Shown here in pieces: positions 10,176 to 19,092 of a stretch of 64,000 nt of DNA (positions are counted from its first letter, which is position 1; every line of letters starts with the position of its first letter). Position numbers and translations under genes: made by a program. The notes under the pieces are model-generated. The model made no database searches. It was not told the origin of the DNA and worked only from the letters and a program-made list of their open reading frames with translations. Origin of the DNA: Candidatus Arsenophonus triatominarum (GTDB lineage Bacteria; Pseudomonadota; Gammaproteobacteria; Enterobacterales; Enterobacteriaceae); NCBI RefSeq assembly GCF_001640365.1, contig NZ_LWMI01000016.1:310001-374000 (forward strand), given 5' to 3'.

Positions 10176-10251
10176 AGAGATAACAACACCCGTTAAAGCA
10201 CCTGTTATTTTTGATTTGAGGAGGGAAAGCCACATAACCCATTAATTTTAT

Positions 10252-10297
10252 TGGCGCGCCCTGTAGGACTCGAACCTACGACCTACGGCTTAGAAGG
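10252..10297 (-). other. Attachment-site remnant: 3' half of tRNA-Arg(UCU)
   Basis: On the minus strand this reads from the anticodon stem (CCTTCTAAG, with anticodon TCT) through the T-arm (GGTTCGAGTCC) to GGGCGCGCCA including the CCA end. It closely resembles the 3' 46 bases of enterobacterial argU. The 5' half is absent, so it is not a functional tRNA. It matches the duplicated att core left when a phage or island integrates into argU, as DLP12 does in E. coli. Confidence 0.75.
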
Positions 10298-10437
10298 GCG
10301 ATAACTTCTTATTTTAACTCATAACAAATGATTTCATTCAGTTTCAACTTGCTGTAATAAAAAGAATTTTACATGTTGTATGATTTCACTTTATAACATA
10401 GTATTTCACCATAACGACACCCGTAAGAGCACCCGTA

Positions 10438-11678
10438 ATGGCAGGAATATTACTCACTGACACTGACAGCAAGATCAAAGGTATTAAACCAAAAGAGCAA
10501 GCGTATTACGTATGGCAGTCATCAGCCACCAGAGGTACAGGGCGCTTGGGTCTGAAAGTTTACCCTTCCGGCAGAAAGATTTTTGTTTACAAGTACCATA
10601 AAGAGGGTGCTCGAAAATTCCTTTCACTGGGAGATTATCCCACGGTAACCCTCGCAGAAGCAACCGCAAAAGCCCTCACCGCCGCTGCCAATATCACCAC
10701 GCCAGAAACGTCTATTGCTGAACACGCCACTATAAAACAATTGTTTGACGATTACATCACCACTCAAAAAAACAAGGTAATCGCTCTTATGACAAAACAA
10801 AAAACAGACTCAACCAAGTGTTAACCAGTAAGTACATTGATCCTGCTACACCCGCTAAGGAAATAACACCCGTTCAGATCAAGCGTGTTCTTGCAGAGTT
10901 TATAGAACGTGGGGCAAACGCCGGAGCAAATAAGATTAGAGCTAACCTTCATGCCGTATTCAATTTTGGGTTATTCGCGGATAACGATCCGGCCAACATT
11001 AACGAAAAAACCATTTACGGGCTTGACCGAAATCCAGTCAGTGTCATTCCACCGCAAAAACGGGTAGATAAGGCGCTTGATCGTTTTTTGTCATGGGACG
11101 AACTCAGCGAGCTATTAAGATTGCTCTTAGTAACGGAATCAGCTTGCCCCATTCAGCCAGACTTCGCTCAATTGACCCTTCTGTGTATCTTTAGCGGCGG
11201 GCAGCGCCCTTGGGAAATAATGACCAATACTCGTGATCAATGGGATGAAAAAAATAAAACCCTTACAGTACCGCCTCACATATCAAAAAATAGTGATTTC
11301 CACATTATCCCACTGAATCAAAGCGCCACTGAGATTCTGAAACGGCAGAGAAAAAAATATCCAGACGCGCTGTTTCTCTTTCCGGGAAATACAAAAGAAG
11401 GGCATTTGCTGTCCGCTGAGTACAGTAAACAACTCCGTAAATTCTGTAAATTAACCGGTTTTAATAAATTCACCCCCAGAGATATTCGCCGTACCTCCAA
11501 AACCTTGGCAGGAAATATGGGCATTAGTGCAGAAATGCGTGATAGACTTCAAAATCACAAAAGGCCTGGCGTGTCAGCAAAACATTACGATAGGTATGAT
11601 TATCTAAGAAAAAAACGAGAAATAATTGAACAGTGGGAAAAAAATTACTTGCTTTATGATGGATATAATTTTACATAG
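10438..11678 (+). pseudogene. P4-type tyrosine integrase, frameshifted
   Basis: Frame one (10438-about 10790) holds the N-terminal DUF4102 arm-binding domain (GRLGLKVYPSGRKIFVYKYH, LSLGDYPTVTLAEA). The second frame (to 11678) holds the core-binding and catalytic domains. Catalytic landmarks are the first Arg in FSGGQRPWEI, TPRDIRRTSKTLAG for box II, and LQNHKRPGVSAKHYDRYDYL with the nucleophile Tyr. The break is around 10765-10800. The second frame continues upstream as SYDKTKNRLNQVLTSKYID, so one indel accounts for it. The gene lies next to the tRNA-Arg att remnant, as expected for its recombination target. Corrected length is about 413 residues, normal for the family. Confidence 0.87.
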
Positions 11679-11769
11679 ATTAGCTATCAGCTATGAACTG
11701 CTAATAGATTAGAAATATAAGGCCTTATACCGCTAGGAATACTCTTTTGCGGATACAAAAGGAGCAAGT

Positions 11770-13158
11770 ATGCAATCAGTAAAAGTAGGTATCACTGCTA
11801 TACAACAACTGGATTCATCTCCCCTAACAAAAAATCAAAAATCCCTTATATGTATGCTTACTATTGGAAATATTCTCGAATTTTTTGATTTATTTCTAGT
11901 CGGTTTTGTCATTACCCTGCTTATGCAAGATCAACGGTGGTCATTAAGCACAATACAGTCAGGTTTAATCCTCGCTGGAGCAGGATTTGGAACTGTCATC
12001 GGCGCAATTTTTTGGGGGTGGCTTGCTGATAAATATGGCCGTAAGAAATCATTTTTCTCATGTATTTTATTACTTGTAATATTTACCGGACTGGCTGCGC
12101 TAACGCCTGAAAATAATTGGTTATTTTTGTCAATCATGCGAGTTTGCGTAGGTATAGCCGTTGGCGGGCTTAATGTGACTTCTGTACCTTATGTTCAAGA
12201 ATTTGTGCCATCTAAAAAAAGAGGGTTATTTACTGGTCTGACTTCAGCATTTGTACCATTGGGTCTATTTCTTGGATCATTCGCCACTCGTTATCTGGCT
12301 GAACCGCTTGGTTGGAGAGGACTTTTAATTATTGGTTGTCTTCCTGTTATTTTATTAGCATGGAGAAAATTCATTCCAGAATCACCACGATATTTAGTAT
12401 CTAAAGGACGTTTTCAGGATGCCCGTGAAGCTTACTCCTGGGCGATGAATATCCCTGTAACTAATGTGGGGCATTTACCTGAAGATATATCGATTAGCAA
12501 AAAGTCTTATCTAAATATAATAAGACACTATCCAAAACAACTTACTATTGTCGCTATTGGTTCATTTTCTTTTATACTTGGAAGTTTCGCTATTCAGTCA
12601 TGGGGACAGATATTATTGAATCAGGTTTTCCATTTTAGTATTAATGTTGTAGCAAATTTATTCATGATACTTTCTTTAGGGGATTTAGTTGGCCGATTAT
12701 TTTCAGCATGGCTTTCCGATTATCTTGGAAGACGTCGAACACTCTTTTTATTCGGTCTTATTGGTGCGCTTGGATGTATGATTGCAACACTGTCTGTACA
12801 GATCAGCACAATCGTGCATTTTTTAAATTTGAATATGATATCTTCAGGCTGGATTTTCTTTGTTGGCACTCTTATTGCTATGATGTTTGGCGATGGTGCA
12901 TTTGGGATTATCAATGCATTTGGTGGAGAAATGTTTTCTAATCAGGTACGCTCGACCTGTCTTGGACTCGGTTATGGTGTAGGTGCCACAGCTAAAATTG
13001 TTGGTCCTGTTTTTCTCGGCGGTCTCATCGATGGCAAAAATTTTTCTGAAGATGTCGTGTTCGTACCCTTCCTCATATTTTCGTTTATTTTTTTTATCGG
13101 TTCTATCGTTTATCTATTTGCTCGCGAAACCCGCAATATTCAACTTGAGGCTATGTAA
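11770..13158 (+). CDS. MFS transporter (sugar/aromatic-acid porter type)
   Basis: This 462-residue inner-membrane protein has about 12 hydrophobic segments. Family signatures are the loop 2-3 motif GWLADKYGRKKS, RVCVGIAVGGLNVTSVPYVQEF in helices 4-5, PESPRYLVSKGRF at the start of the central loop, and the second-half loop SAWLSDYLGRRR. These place it in the major facilitator superfamily near the metabolite:H+ and aromatic-acid symporters. The substrate cannot be assigned. AGGAG lies seven bases upstream of the start. It is intact within a region of broken genes, which suggests retained use. It lies downstream of the P4-type integrase and may be cargo of that element. Confidence 0.9.
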   Translation: MQSVKVGITAIQQLDSSPLTKNQKSLICMLTIGNILEFFDLFLVGFVITLLMQDQRWSLSTIQSGLILAGAGFGTVIGAIFWGWLADKYGRKKSFFSCILLLVIFTGLAALTPENNWLFLSIMRVCVGIAVGGLNVTSVPYVQEFVPSKKRGLFTGLTSAFVPLGLFLGSFATRYLAEPLGWRGLLIIGCLPVILLAWRKFIPESPRYLVSKGRFQDAREAYSWAMNIPVTNVGHLPEDISISKKSYLNIIRHYPKQLTIVAIGSFSFILGSFAIQSWGQILLNQVFHFSINVVANLFMILSLGDLVGRLFSAWLSDYLGRRRTLFLFGLIGALGCMIATLSVQISTIVHFLNLNMISSGWIFFVGTLIAMMFGDGAFGIINAFGGEMFSNQVRSTCLGLGYGVGATAKIVGPVFLGGLIDGKNFSEDVVFVPFLIFSFIFFIGSIVYLFARETRNIQLEAM

Positions 13159-13250
13159 TTGATATCAATCTGTGACTCAGATTTGTTAGTATTCATAGAT
13201 ATGAATTTGATCACTTAGAAGCAATATCTTATGTAAAAATCGATTTTAAA

Positions 13251-14706
13251 TCAAATTGTTACGTCCCCATTGCATATATTCTGTATAGAATCAGTAATCA
13301 ATAATTTATTACTTATTAATATGTCAAAGGGATACAGAACAGCACATACCAGTACCAATGCACAAAATATTCGTTCCCACTTAGGATATTTACTGGGGTT
13401 CAATATTGGCATACAGAAACGTCGACGATATGGCCATAGTAACGGTATTCCTGCTGGTGTTAACATATCAGCTACAACGTAGCTAATATAACCAACGACC
13501 ATGGCATGGACAAAATCTACCGATATCGGAATGATAATTCGTGACAACAAGTCTGAAGAAAGAAATATGCTGCACCCTACAATAGCCAGAAAACTGTGAG
13601 TAATATAGCTAGGCGACTTAATTTTGATTACAGCATATGTATTAAAAACAGGTCATCGATAGTGCATCCTGTTTCCATCTTTTTACGTTTAGCTTGAGAC
13701 CATTTATGTTCTATAGGATTTAAATCTGGTGAATACACAGGCAAATATTCTATCTGGTGTCCTGCGTTTATAATTGCCTGTTCAATATTCTTACCTTTGT
13801 GAAAGCTAGCGTTGTCCATAAAAATAACAGAATTTTCAGGAAGTTCTGGGAGCAATATTTTTGTGATCCAAACATAAAAAACATCACGATTAATATTGCA
13901 ATCAAATAATCCGATAGCAAAAAGGGTTGTTCCCAATAAAGCGCCAATAACATTTGTTCTTCCCTTAGCACCCCAGTTTTTCAGGCCAAAACAACGGTGA
14001 CCTTTTGGGGAATAGCCGTGAGTTCGTGGAGTGTCATGTGAAAAACCACTTTCATCAATAAAAACAACAGATTTATCTTTTTTTTCATACTGTTGTCTTT
14101 TTTGCTGATGTGCCAGCCTGTCGCTTTCGTTGGTTTTTGGATGGAATAGAGTTTTTTTTATAGGTTAATCCCAGCTTTTTAAGGGATTGCCAAATAGTCT
14201 TTTTACAAACACCGAATCGCTCTGCCCGTTCCTTTTGGTAAGCATCTGGATACTGTTCCACATCTTTTGCTAAAGCATTTTTATCGAGCTTCCTCTTACG
14301 TGGCGTTGAATTTTTTTGCTCTGGTCGTTTAAGCCAACGTACTAAAGACGCTTTTCCAATACGGAATTGTTTCGCAGTTTCTCGAATTGTTAAACCTTCG
14401 GCTTTCCTTACAGATATTACTTTACGTCGAAAATCAATTGTATAACTCATAACACACCTTGTAATCAAAATTAAGTCGCCTAGCTATACCTCTATGACCG
14501 AACACTTTGGCAATGGGTATCGAAAGCCGTTTTAATCGTTGGCCTAAAAAAGACTTGGGGTGATCGATGTCTGGTAGCAGGCAGGTTAATATTCCGCCAA
14601 TAATGATATGCCCCCAGTTCCCTTGAGCTAATGCTGGTGATAACGCCAATTTTTTCGCAAAAATAGCGTTTGCTAAAGCAAAGATGAAATGCCCGCCAGC
14701 AGTCAT
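13251..14706 (-). pseudogene. ydjM: YdjM-like inner membrane protein, split by IS630
   Basis: The N-terminal half (14706-14487) reads MTAGGHFIFALANAIFAKKL, then GGILTCLLPDIDHPKSFLGQR and ending at FGHRG. The C-terminal half (13604-13251) resumes at ITHSFLAIVGCSIFL and contains VADMLTPAGIPLLWPYRRRF. These are the conserved metal-binding-like DxDH and membrane regions of YdjM (DUF457 metal-dependent hydrolase family). Removing the 881-bp IS630 and one TA restores the exact junction FGHRG/ITHSF, so this was a single clean insertion into an otherwise intact gene. Confidence 0.92.
13606..14486 (-). mobile_element. IS630-family element copy b (881 bp), frameshifted transposase
   Basis: Complete ends with TA duplications at 13604-13605 and 14487-14488. 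The HTH frame starts at 14450 and ends at 14085; the DDE part is 13628-13936 and upstream. Both poly-A runs have 8 A. It disrupts ydjM. Confidence 0.95.
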
Positions 14707-14901
14707 AGTAACCACACATAGTTATATTTAGATATAATTATTTGCTTGTGTGCATTATGCAGCTAAAATCATTCAACAATCAACAGTTTACTAAGTTAAA
14801 AACTCCGTCAATGCTAGATAGCTGTTGGTGACATCCATCAGAAGCGATCCGGCTTATTAGAGGTTCAGTAATTTCAATGGTAGACTATCCCCTTAACGCG
14901 G

Positions 14902-14907
14902 TATAAT
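14902..14907 (+). promoter_or_regulatory. Possible -10 box of the rpn gene
   Basis: A perfect TATAAT lies only 7 bases before the ATG at 14914, which would give a very short leader. No good -35 hexamer is visible at 16-18 bp, so the call is weak. Confidence 0.3.
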
Positions 14908-14913
14908 ACACCC

Positions 14914-15050
14914 ATGACAAAATCTTCACTATCCCAACATGATTCACTCTTTAAAAAGTTCCTAGGCGATATCGCCGTAGCTCGGGACTTTCTGGAAGTG
15001 CATTTGCCTCCTCATCTTCGGGAGCCTTGCGATTTCAACACTTTTGCGAT
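14914..15050 (+). pseudogene. Rpn-family recombination-promoting nuclease, N-terminal remnant
   Basis: The frame encodes about 45 residues, MTKSSLSQHDSLFKKFL and then VARDFLEVHLPPHLREPCDF. These match the N-terminus of the Rpn/YhgA family (PD-(D/E)XK nucleases formerly called transposase_31). The gene is cut at 15050 by a 30-bp IS3-derived scar. A shorter remnant of a paralogue lies at 41851-41880, also next to an identical scar. Confidence 0.8.
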
Positions 15051-15080
15051 TGTAGTGGTCAACTAAAATTGGCCACTACA
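15051..15080. repeat. 30-bp IS3-derived scar (copy 1)
   Basis: It starts TGTAGTGGTCAACTAAAATT, the IS3 right terminus, and closes with CCACTACA, the matching outer end, with no interior. An identical copy is at 41883-41912. It looks like an internally deleted element keeping only its outermost ends. Confidence 0.75.
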
Positions 15081-15223
15081 AGTTAACCGATCCTGATGCA
15101 GCTGCGGCGCGTGTTGGAGAACGCTGGGTAGTCATCTCAGAATTTAATCGTAGAGTCCTTGAAGCTTATTACAACCGTCCTGCAGAAGAACGTGATGCTT
15201 GGCTTAAATGGCTTGGGTTGTGA
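15080..15223 (+). pseudogene. Unknown protein, C-terminal remnant
   Basis: An open frame without a start encodes 47 residues: KLTDPDAAAARVGERWVVIS, then FNRRVLEAYYNRPAEERDAWLKWLGL and a stop. The composition is higher in GC and alanine than its surroundings, so it is probably phage- or plasmid-derived. I do not recognise the family. Confidence 0.45.
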
Positions 15224-15276
15224 TGACCAGGCAAGAAGTCTAAACGAAAGTTCATAGCCAGCGTTTGCTGCGGAAC

Positions 15277-15288
15277 TGCTCTTTAACA
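15277..15288 (+). promoter_or_regulatory. boxA antitermination element
   Basis: TGCTCTTTAACA is identical to the boxA sequence of E. coli rRNA operons, which is bound by NusB-NusE. It precedes a structured leader and two small phage-like ORFs, so it probably marks a nut-type or processive antitermination site. Confidence 0.6.
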
Positions 15289-15299
15289 TTTTGGTATCA

Positions 15300-15510
15300 G
15301 CAAAAAAAAGTCTGTGAAACGGATGGCAGGGAAGTTGCGCCTGTAATTTGCTGATAGCTTCGCAGGTTGTTTATGCGAAGCGGAGTTGAGCCTACTATCG
15401 TAGGGACTTTCCAGCCGGAGTATGCCGATACAGGTGTACACAAACCCCAAATAACCAATAGGTGGATTTGTAGTAAGTATTTTTCGTGCTTAGCATAAAT
15501 CTTCTTATAG
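15300..15510 (+). ncRNA. Structured leader RNA, possibly C4-antisense-like
   Basis: Two perfect hairpins occur in tandem. One has an 8-bp stem (GCTTCGCA and TGCGAAGC, 15357-15381); the other has a 5-bp stem with a 4-base loop (CCTACTATCGTAGG, 15391-15404). A G/C-richer conserved-looking stretch follows (CCAGCCGGAGTATGCCGATA). The arrangement of boxA, hairpins and small basic ORF resembles leaders in P1/P4-like immunity regions that make C4-type antisense RNA. That match is from memory and untested. Confidence 0.4.
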
Positions 15511-15525
15511 AGGAGCCATTTATCC

Positions 15526-15885
15526 ATGAATGCTCGACAACGTTGCCGTGAACGTCGGCAGATGCGCTATAGAGATCAGTGTAGAATACGCACAATAAGA
15601 TTAAATTTACTAAAAAAACGCTCCACCGAAGAAATCATTAATCGTGTATGGAGCGAACATCATACACAAGAAAATGCTATTGTGAACCTGCTTGTTGCAT
15701 TTAAACATCAATTAGACAGACACCCCACAGACAGTATCAACAACCGCTGTCTAACAAAAACTTATCTTTATACGGTGAAGAACCGTTATCCTCGCAGAAG
15801 GAGACGTAATGGATCTGGCAACCGAGAACAAGATTTTACGAATAATCAAAAACTTGACACAAGAACAACTCGAGGCCTGCGATAA
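15526..15885 (+). CDS. Small basic hypothetical protein (phage-type leader ORF)
   Basis: The ORF starts at an ATG preceded by AGAGGAG and encodes up to 119 residues, very rich in Arg (MNARQRCRERRQMRYRDQ). The N-terminal two thirds look genuine. The last 25 residues overlap the next ORF in another frame and are low-complexity basic, so the native end may be earlier (an indel near 15800 is possible). It follows the boxA leader directly. I do not recognise the family; a phage immunity or antirepressor-type role is only suggested by position. Confidence 0.5.
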   Translation: MNARQRCRERRQMRYRDQCRIRTIRLNLLKKRSTEEIINRVWSEHHTQENAIVNLLVAFKHQLDRHPTDSINNRCLTKTYLYTVKNRYPRRRRRNGSGNREQDFTNNQKLDTRTTRGLR

Positions 15886-16096
15886 AGAAGGCGAACGCAT
15901 TTATGAATCGTTAAATGACGGGTATCTTGCTCACGTCTTATCACAGCAAATCTTTATCTACGAAGATAATTATGATGAGTCTCTTCTCGCAATCCAAACT
16001 ACTCCTGGTTTCAATAATGCACTCTATGACTTAGGTCAACAACTCGCCAAAATTCTTTATGCCAAGAAGTGTCAAGATTCCTATTATGTGTATTAG
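15809..16096 (+). CDS. Small acidic hypothetical protein, C-terminus altered by IS481
   Basis: This 95-residue ORF has a strong ribosome site (AAGGAG) seven bases before ATG. It overlaps the preceding ORF by 77 bases. The sequence includes a helical N-terminus (MDLATENKILRIIKNLTQEQ) and IYESLNDGYLAHVLSQQIFIYED. The last codons (VY and the stop TAG) are supplied by the left end of the IS481 element starting at 16089, so the original C-terminus is lost. Function unknown. Confidence 0.6.
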   Translation: MDLATENKILRIIKNLTQEQLEACDKEGERIYESLNDGYLAHVLSQQIFIYEDNYDESLLAIQTTPGFNNALYDLGQQLAKILYAKKCQDSYYVY

Positions 16097-17282
16097 TCTT
16101 AACTTAATCCGACAATTCTGATTTAAAAAAGAGCGTTACCGGTTTTAATTAACATCATTAGATAATTAAATAAAAGGTAATTCTATGTATCAAACAAATA
16201 ATCCTATCATCAAACATAAAGTCGGGTTACTTAACCTCGCTGAAGAGCTTAATAACGTCTCAAAAGCCTGTAAGATTATGGGGGTATCCCGAGATACGTT
16301 TTATCGCTACCAGGAACTTGTTAACGATGGTGGGATAGACGCTTTAATTAATCAAAATCGACGGGTGCCTAACGTAAAAAATAGAGTAGATGAACAGATT
16401 GAAAGCGCTGTAGTCGAGTATGCGATTGAATACCCTGCACACGGTCAACACCGCAGTAGTAATGAACTAAGAAAAAAAGGCATTTTTGTTTCGGGGAGTG
16501 GCATTCGCTCTATTTGGCTGCGCCATAATCTCGAAAATTTTACAAAACGCCTAAAAGCGCTTGAAGATAAAATCGCAACAGAAGGAATTATCCTGTCAGA
16601 ATCACAAATCAGTGCTCTAGAAAAGAAAGCGCAAGATGATGAAGCCTGTGGTGAGATTGAAACAGCGCATCCAGGTTATCTGGGTTCACAAGATACTTTT
16701 TATGTCGGTCATTTAAAAGGCGTTGGTCGTGTTTATCAACAAACTTACATTGATACTTACAGTAAAGTCGTTCATTGTAAGCTTTACACAACAAAAAGCG
16801 CGATAACGGCGGCAGATTTATTAAATGACAAGGTTCTCCCTTTTTATTCCCAGCATGGGTTACCGGTGTTACGTATACTGACGGACAGAGGCAGTGAGTA
16901 TTGTGGTAAAGTTGAACATCACGATTATCAACTTTATCTCGCTATCAATGATATTGATCATACAAAAACTAAAGCTCGTTCACCTCAAACTAATGGGATT
17001 TGTGAACGCTTTCATAAAACTGTATTACAAGAGTTCTATCAGGTGGCTTTTCGTAAGAAAATCTATAGGGCTTTAAATGAATTACAAGCTGATTTAGATA
17101 AATGGTTAGCGGAATATAATAACCAACGCACTCATCAAGGAAAAATGTGTTGCGGTCGAACTCCTATGGCAACTTTACACGATGGAAAACAACTTTGGAG
17201 AGAGAAAGATTTAAATCAAATTTAACCTGACAGGTACTGTATAAATAACCGGTAACTGTTAGATCAAGTCTGAGCTACTACA
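16089..17282 (+). mobile_element. IS481-family element, complete copy 1
   Basis: The left end is TGTATTAGTCTTAACTTAAT and the right end is the complement of TGTAGTAGCTCAGACTTGAT, an imperfect inverted repeat. The 1194-bp element is complete. Its flanks do not form a target duplication: small phage ORF on the left, IS982 fragment on the right. It has therefore been involved in a later rearrangement. Confidence 0.9.
16185..17225 (+). CDS. IS481-family transposase
   Basis: This 346-residue protein is intact. An N-terminal HTH of the Mu-repressor/homeodomain type (LLNLAEELNNVSKACKIMGV, SRDTFYRYQEL) is followed by an rve integrase core. Core landmarks are VYQQTYIDTYSKVVHCKLY with the first Asp, VLRILTDRGSEYCG with the second Asp, and RSPQTNGICERFHKTVLQEF with the Glu, then the C-terminal YNNQRTHQGKMCCGRTP typical of the family. 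Copies at 32200-33147 (truncated) and 47185-48381 (intact) differ by few residues. Confidence 0.94.
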   Translation: MYQTNNPIIKHKVGLLNLAEELNNVSKACKIMGVSRDTFYRYQELVNDGGIDALINQNRRVPNVKNRVDEQIESAVVEYAIEYPAHGQHRSSNELRKKGIFVSGSGIRSIWLRHNLENFTKRLKALEDKIATEGIILSESQISALEKKAQDDEACGEIETAHPGYLGSQDTFYVGHLKGVGRVYQQTYIDTYSKVVHCKLYTTKSAITAADLLNDKVLPFYSQHGLPVLRILTDRGSEYCGKVEHHDYQLYLAINDIDHTKTKARSPQTNGICERFHKTVLQEFYQVAFRKKIYRALNELQADLDKWLAEYNNQRTHQGKMCCGRTPMATLHDGKQLWREKDLNQI

Positions 17283-17548
17283 TTTCAATGACAGAACGAT
17301 GACGCAAGATGACTTTGTCGAAACAAGTCTGTTCAACAGGCTTCATTTTCTTCTTGATATTCGTTATAAGGTTAATTCCCATTGTTTTCAGTTGCCGTTT
17401 CAGTGAAGCCGATAAATACCCTTCATCCGCATACAAACAACCAGAAAGATCTTTTATCAGCTCAGGTAATGGTTTCCGATCATCTGTGTTTCCTGGTGTA
17501 AGTCGAAAACTGAGTATTTCCCCCAAATGATTGATAATTACATGAAGT
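17283..17548 (-). mobile_element. IS982-family internal fragment
   Basis: The minus strand encodes GEILSFRLTPGNTDDRKPLP to KKMKPVEQTCFDKVILRHRS, the central and C-terminal catalytic part of the IS982 transposase. Both element ends are missing. It is bounded by IS481 on the left and a 192-bp repeat on the right. Confidence 0.88.
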
Positions 17549-17740
17549 CACGAGTTTCGCACAGGCATATAAAATTCCAGAAATGGCTTAAAAGCAATAG
17601 TTAATTTGCAAGTTACTAAAACGTATGAATTTGTTTAAATTACAATAAGTTGCTTTTAATTTATAAGATTTTGTCTATTTATATATTATGCTGAATTAAA
17701 CTTAAAAATAGAGCGTTTTTTTATTGGTGCGAAACTCGTG
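17549..17740. repeat. 192-bp non-autonomous element (MITE-like)
   Basis: A full copy with perfect 13-bp inverted ends CACGAGTTTCGCA and TGCGAAACTCGTG and a non-coding AT-rich interior. The flanks are different IS fragments and show no target duplication. Confidence 0.92.
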
Positions 17741-17749
17741 TATTTGTTA

Positions 17750-17785
17750 CTAAGTAATCAATACGGCCGTTTTTGGCTATAAATT
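17750..17785 (-). mobile_element. IS701-like element, short C-terminal fragment
   Basis: About 36 bp match, in reverse, the sequence at 55015-55050 that encodes FTAKNGRIDYMV in the IS701-like transposase. It directly precedes the IS256 left end. Confidence 0.6.
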
Positions 17786-17984
17786 GGTAGTGTTCAAAAA
17801 TCTGTGTCATATCTTAAACTCAAAAAAAAAAAGAGGTATGACATATGAGAAATCAATCATTTAATTTTGATGAAGCGTTGAAGCAATTACAATCAGGTAA
17901 AAATTTACTCGGTACAGATGGAATACTCACACCACTCATAAAACAGCTGACCGAAGCTGCCCTGCAGGCAGAAATAGAACACTA

Positions 17985-18865
17985 TAGCTAGGCGACTTAA
18001 TTTTGATTACAAGGTGTGTTATGAGTTATACAATTGATTTTCGACGTAAAGTAATATCTGTAAGGAAAGCCGAAGGTTTAACAATTCGAGAAACTGCGAA
18101 ACAATTCCGTATTGGAAAAGCGTCTTTAGTACGTTGGCTTAAACGACCAGAGCCAAAAAATTCAACGCCACGTAAGAGGAAGCTCGATAAAAATGCTTTA
18201 TCAAAAGATGTGGAACAGTATCCAGATGCTTACCAAAAGGAACGGGCAGAGCGATTCGGTGTTTGTAAAAAGACTATTTGGCAATCCCTTAAAAAGCTGG
18301 GATTAACCTATAAAAAAAACTCTATTCCATCCAAAAACCAACGAAAGCGACAGGCTGGCACATCAGCAAAAAAGACAACAGTATGAAAAAAAAGATAAAT
18401 CTGTTGTTTTTATTGATGAAAGTGGTTTTTCACATGACACTCCACGAACTCACGGCTATTCCCCAAAAGGTCACCGTTGTTTTGGCCTGAAAAACTGGGG
18501 TGCTAAGGGAAGAACAAATGTTATTGGCGCTTTATTGGGAACAACCCTTTTTGCTATCGGATTATTTGATTGCAATATTAATCGTGATGTTTTTTATGTT
18601 TGGATCACAAAAATATTGCTCCCAGAACTTCCTGAAAATTCTGTTATTTTTATGGACAACGCTAGCTTTCACAAAGGTAAGAATATTGAACAGGCAATTA
18701 TAAACGCAGGACACCAGATAGAATATTTGCCTGTGTATTCACCAGATTTAAATCCTATAGAACATAAATGGTCTCAAGCTAAACGTAAAAAGATGGAAAC
18801 AGGATGCACTATCGATGACCTGTTTTTAATACATATGCTGTAATCAAAATTAAGTCGCCTAGCTA
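17985..18865 (+). mobile_element. IS630-family element copy c (881 bp), frameshifted transposase
   Basis: Complete ends with the TA duplication at 17983-17984 and 18866-18867. HTH frame 18021-18386; DDE frame 18535-18843 and upstream. Both poly-A runs have 8 A. Target: IS256 element A; removing the insert restores EHYLSTTSID. Confidence 0.95.
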
Positions 18866-18908
18866 TACCTATCGACAACGTCAATCGATACGCGTAAAAA
18901 TGGCTATA

Positions 18909-19092
18909 AGCCTGTTGCTCAATAGCAAAATTAATTATGACTTACAAAAAAACCAGCCGATGATGATAAAATCATCAATTTTTGCATTAAAAATAACCCA
19001 TGTAAGATTAAAAAATAAACTATTTTTGTATTTTTTAGATGTATCTAACTTGTTTTTATTTTAAGCAACTTTATTTCACTATTGAGCAACAT
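18909..19092. repeat. Small non-autonomous element with IS5-type ends
   Basis: About 184 bp bounded by AGCCTGTTGCTCAATAG and the complement of AAGCATGTTGCTCAATAG, flanked by TATA on both sides. The ends resemble the IS5 element of this window (AAGCGTGTTGCTTAATAG), but the interior is non-coding and unrelated. Precise removal restores the IS256 transposase reading NGY-xRKT. Confidence 0.75.

Noticed and set aside
10252..10297. A functional tRNA-Arg gene
   Set aside because: Only the 3' half is present; the acceptor 5' strand, D-arm and half the anticodon arm are missing.
15526..16096. Toxin-antitoxin pair formed by the overlapping basic and acidic ORFs
   Set aside because: The overlap is long (77 bp), neither protein shows a known toxin or antitoxin fold signature, and the C-terminus of the second is supplied by an IS. 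Position alone is not enough.
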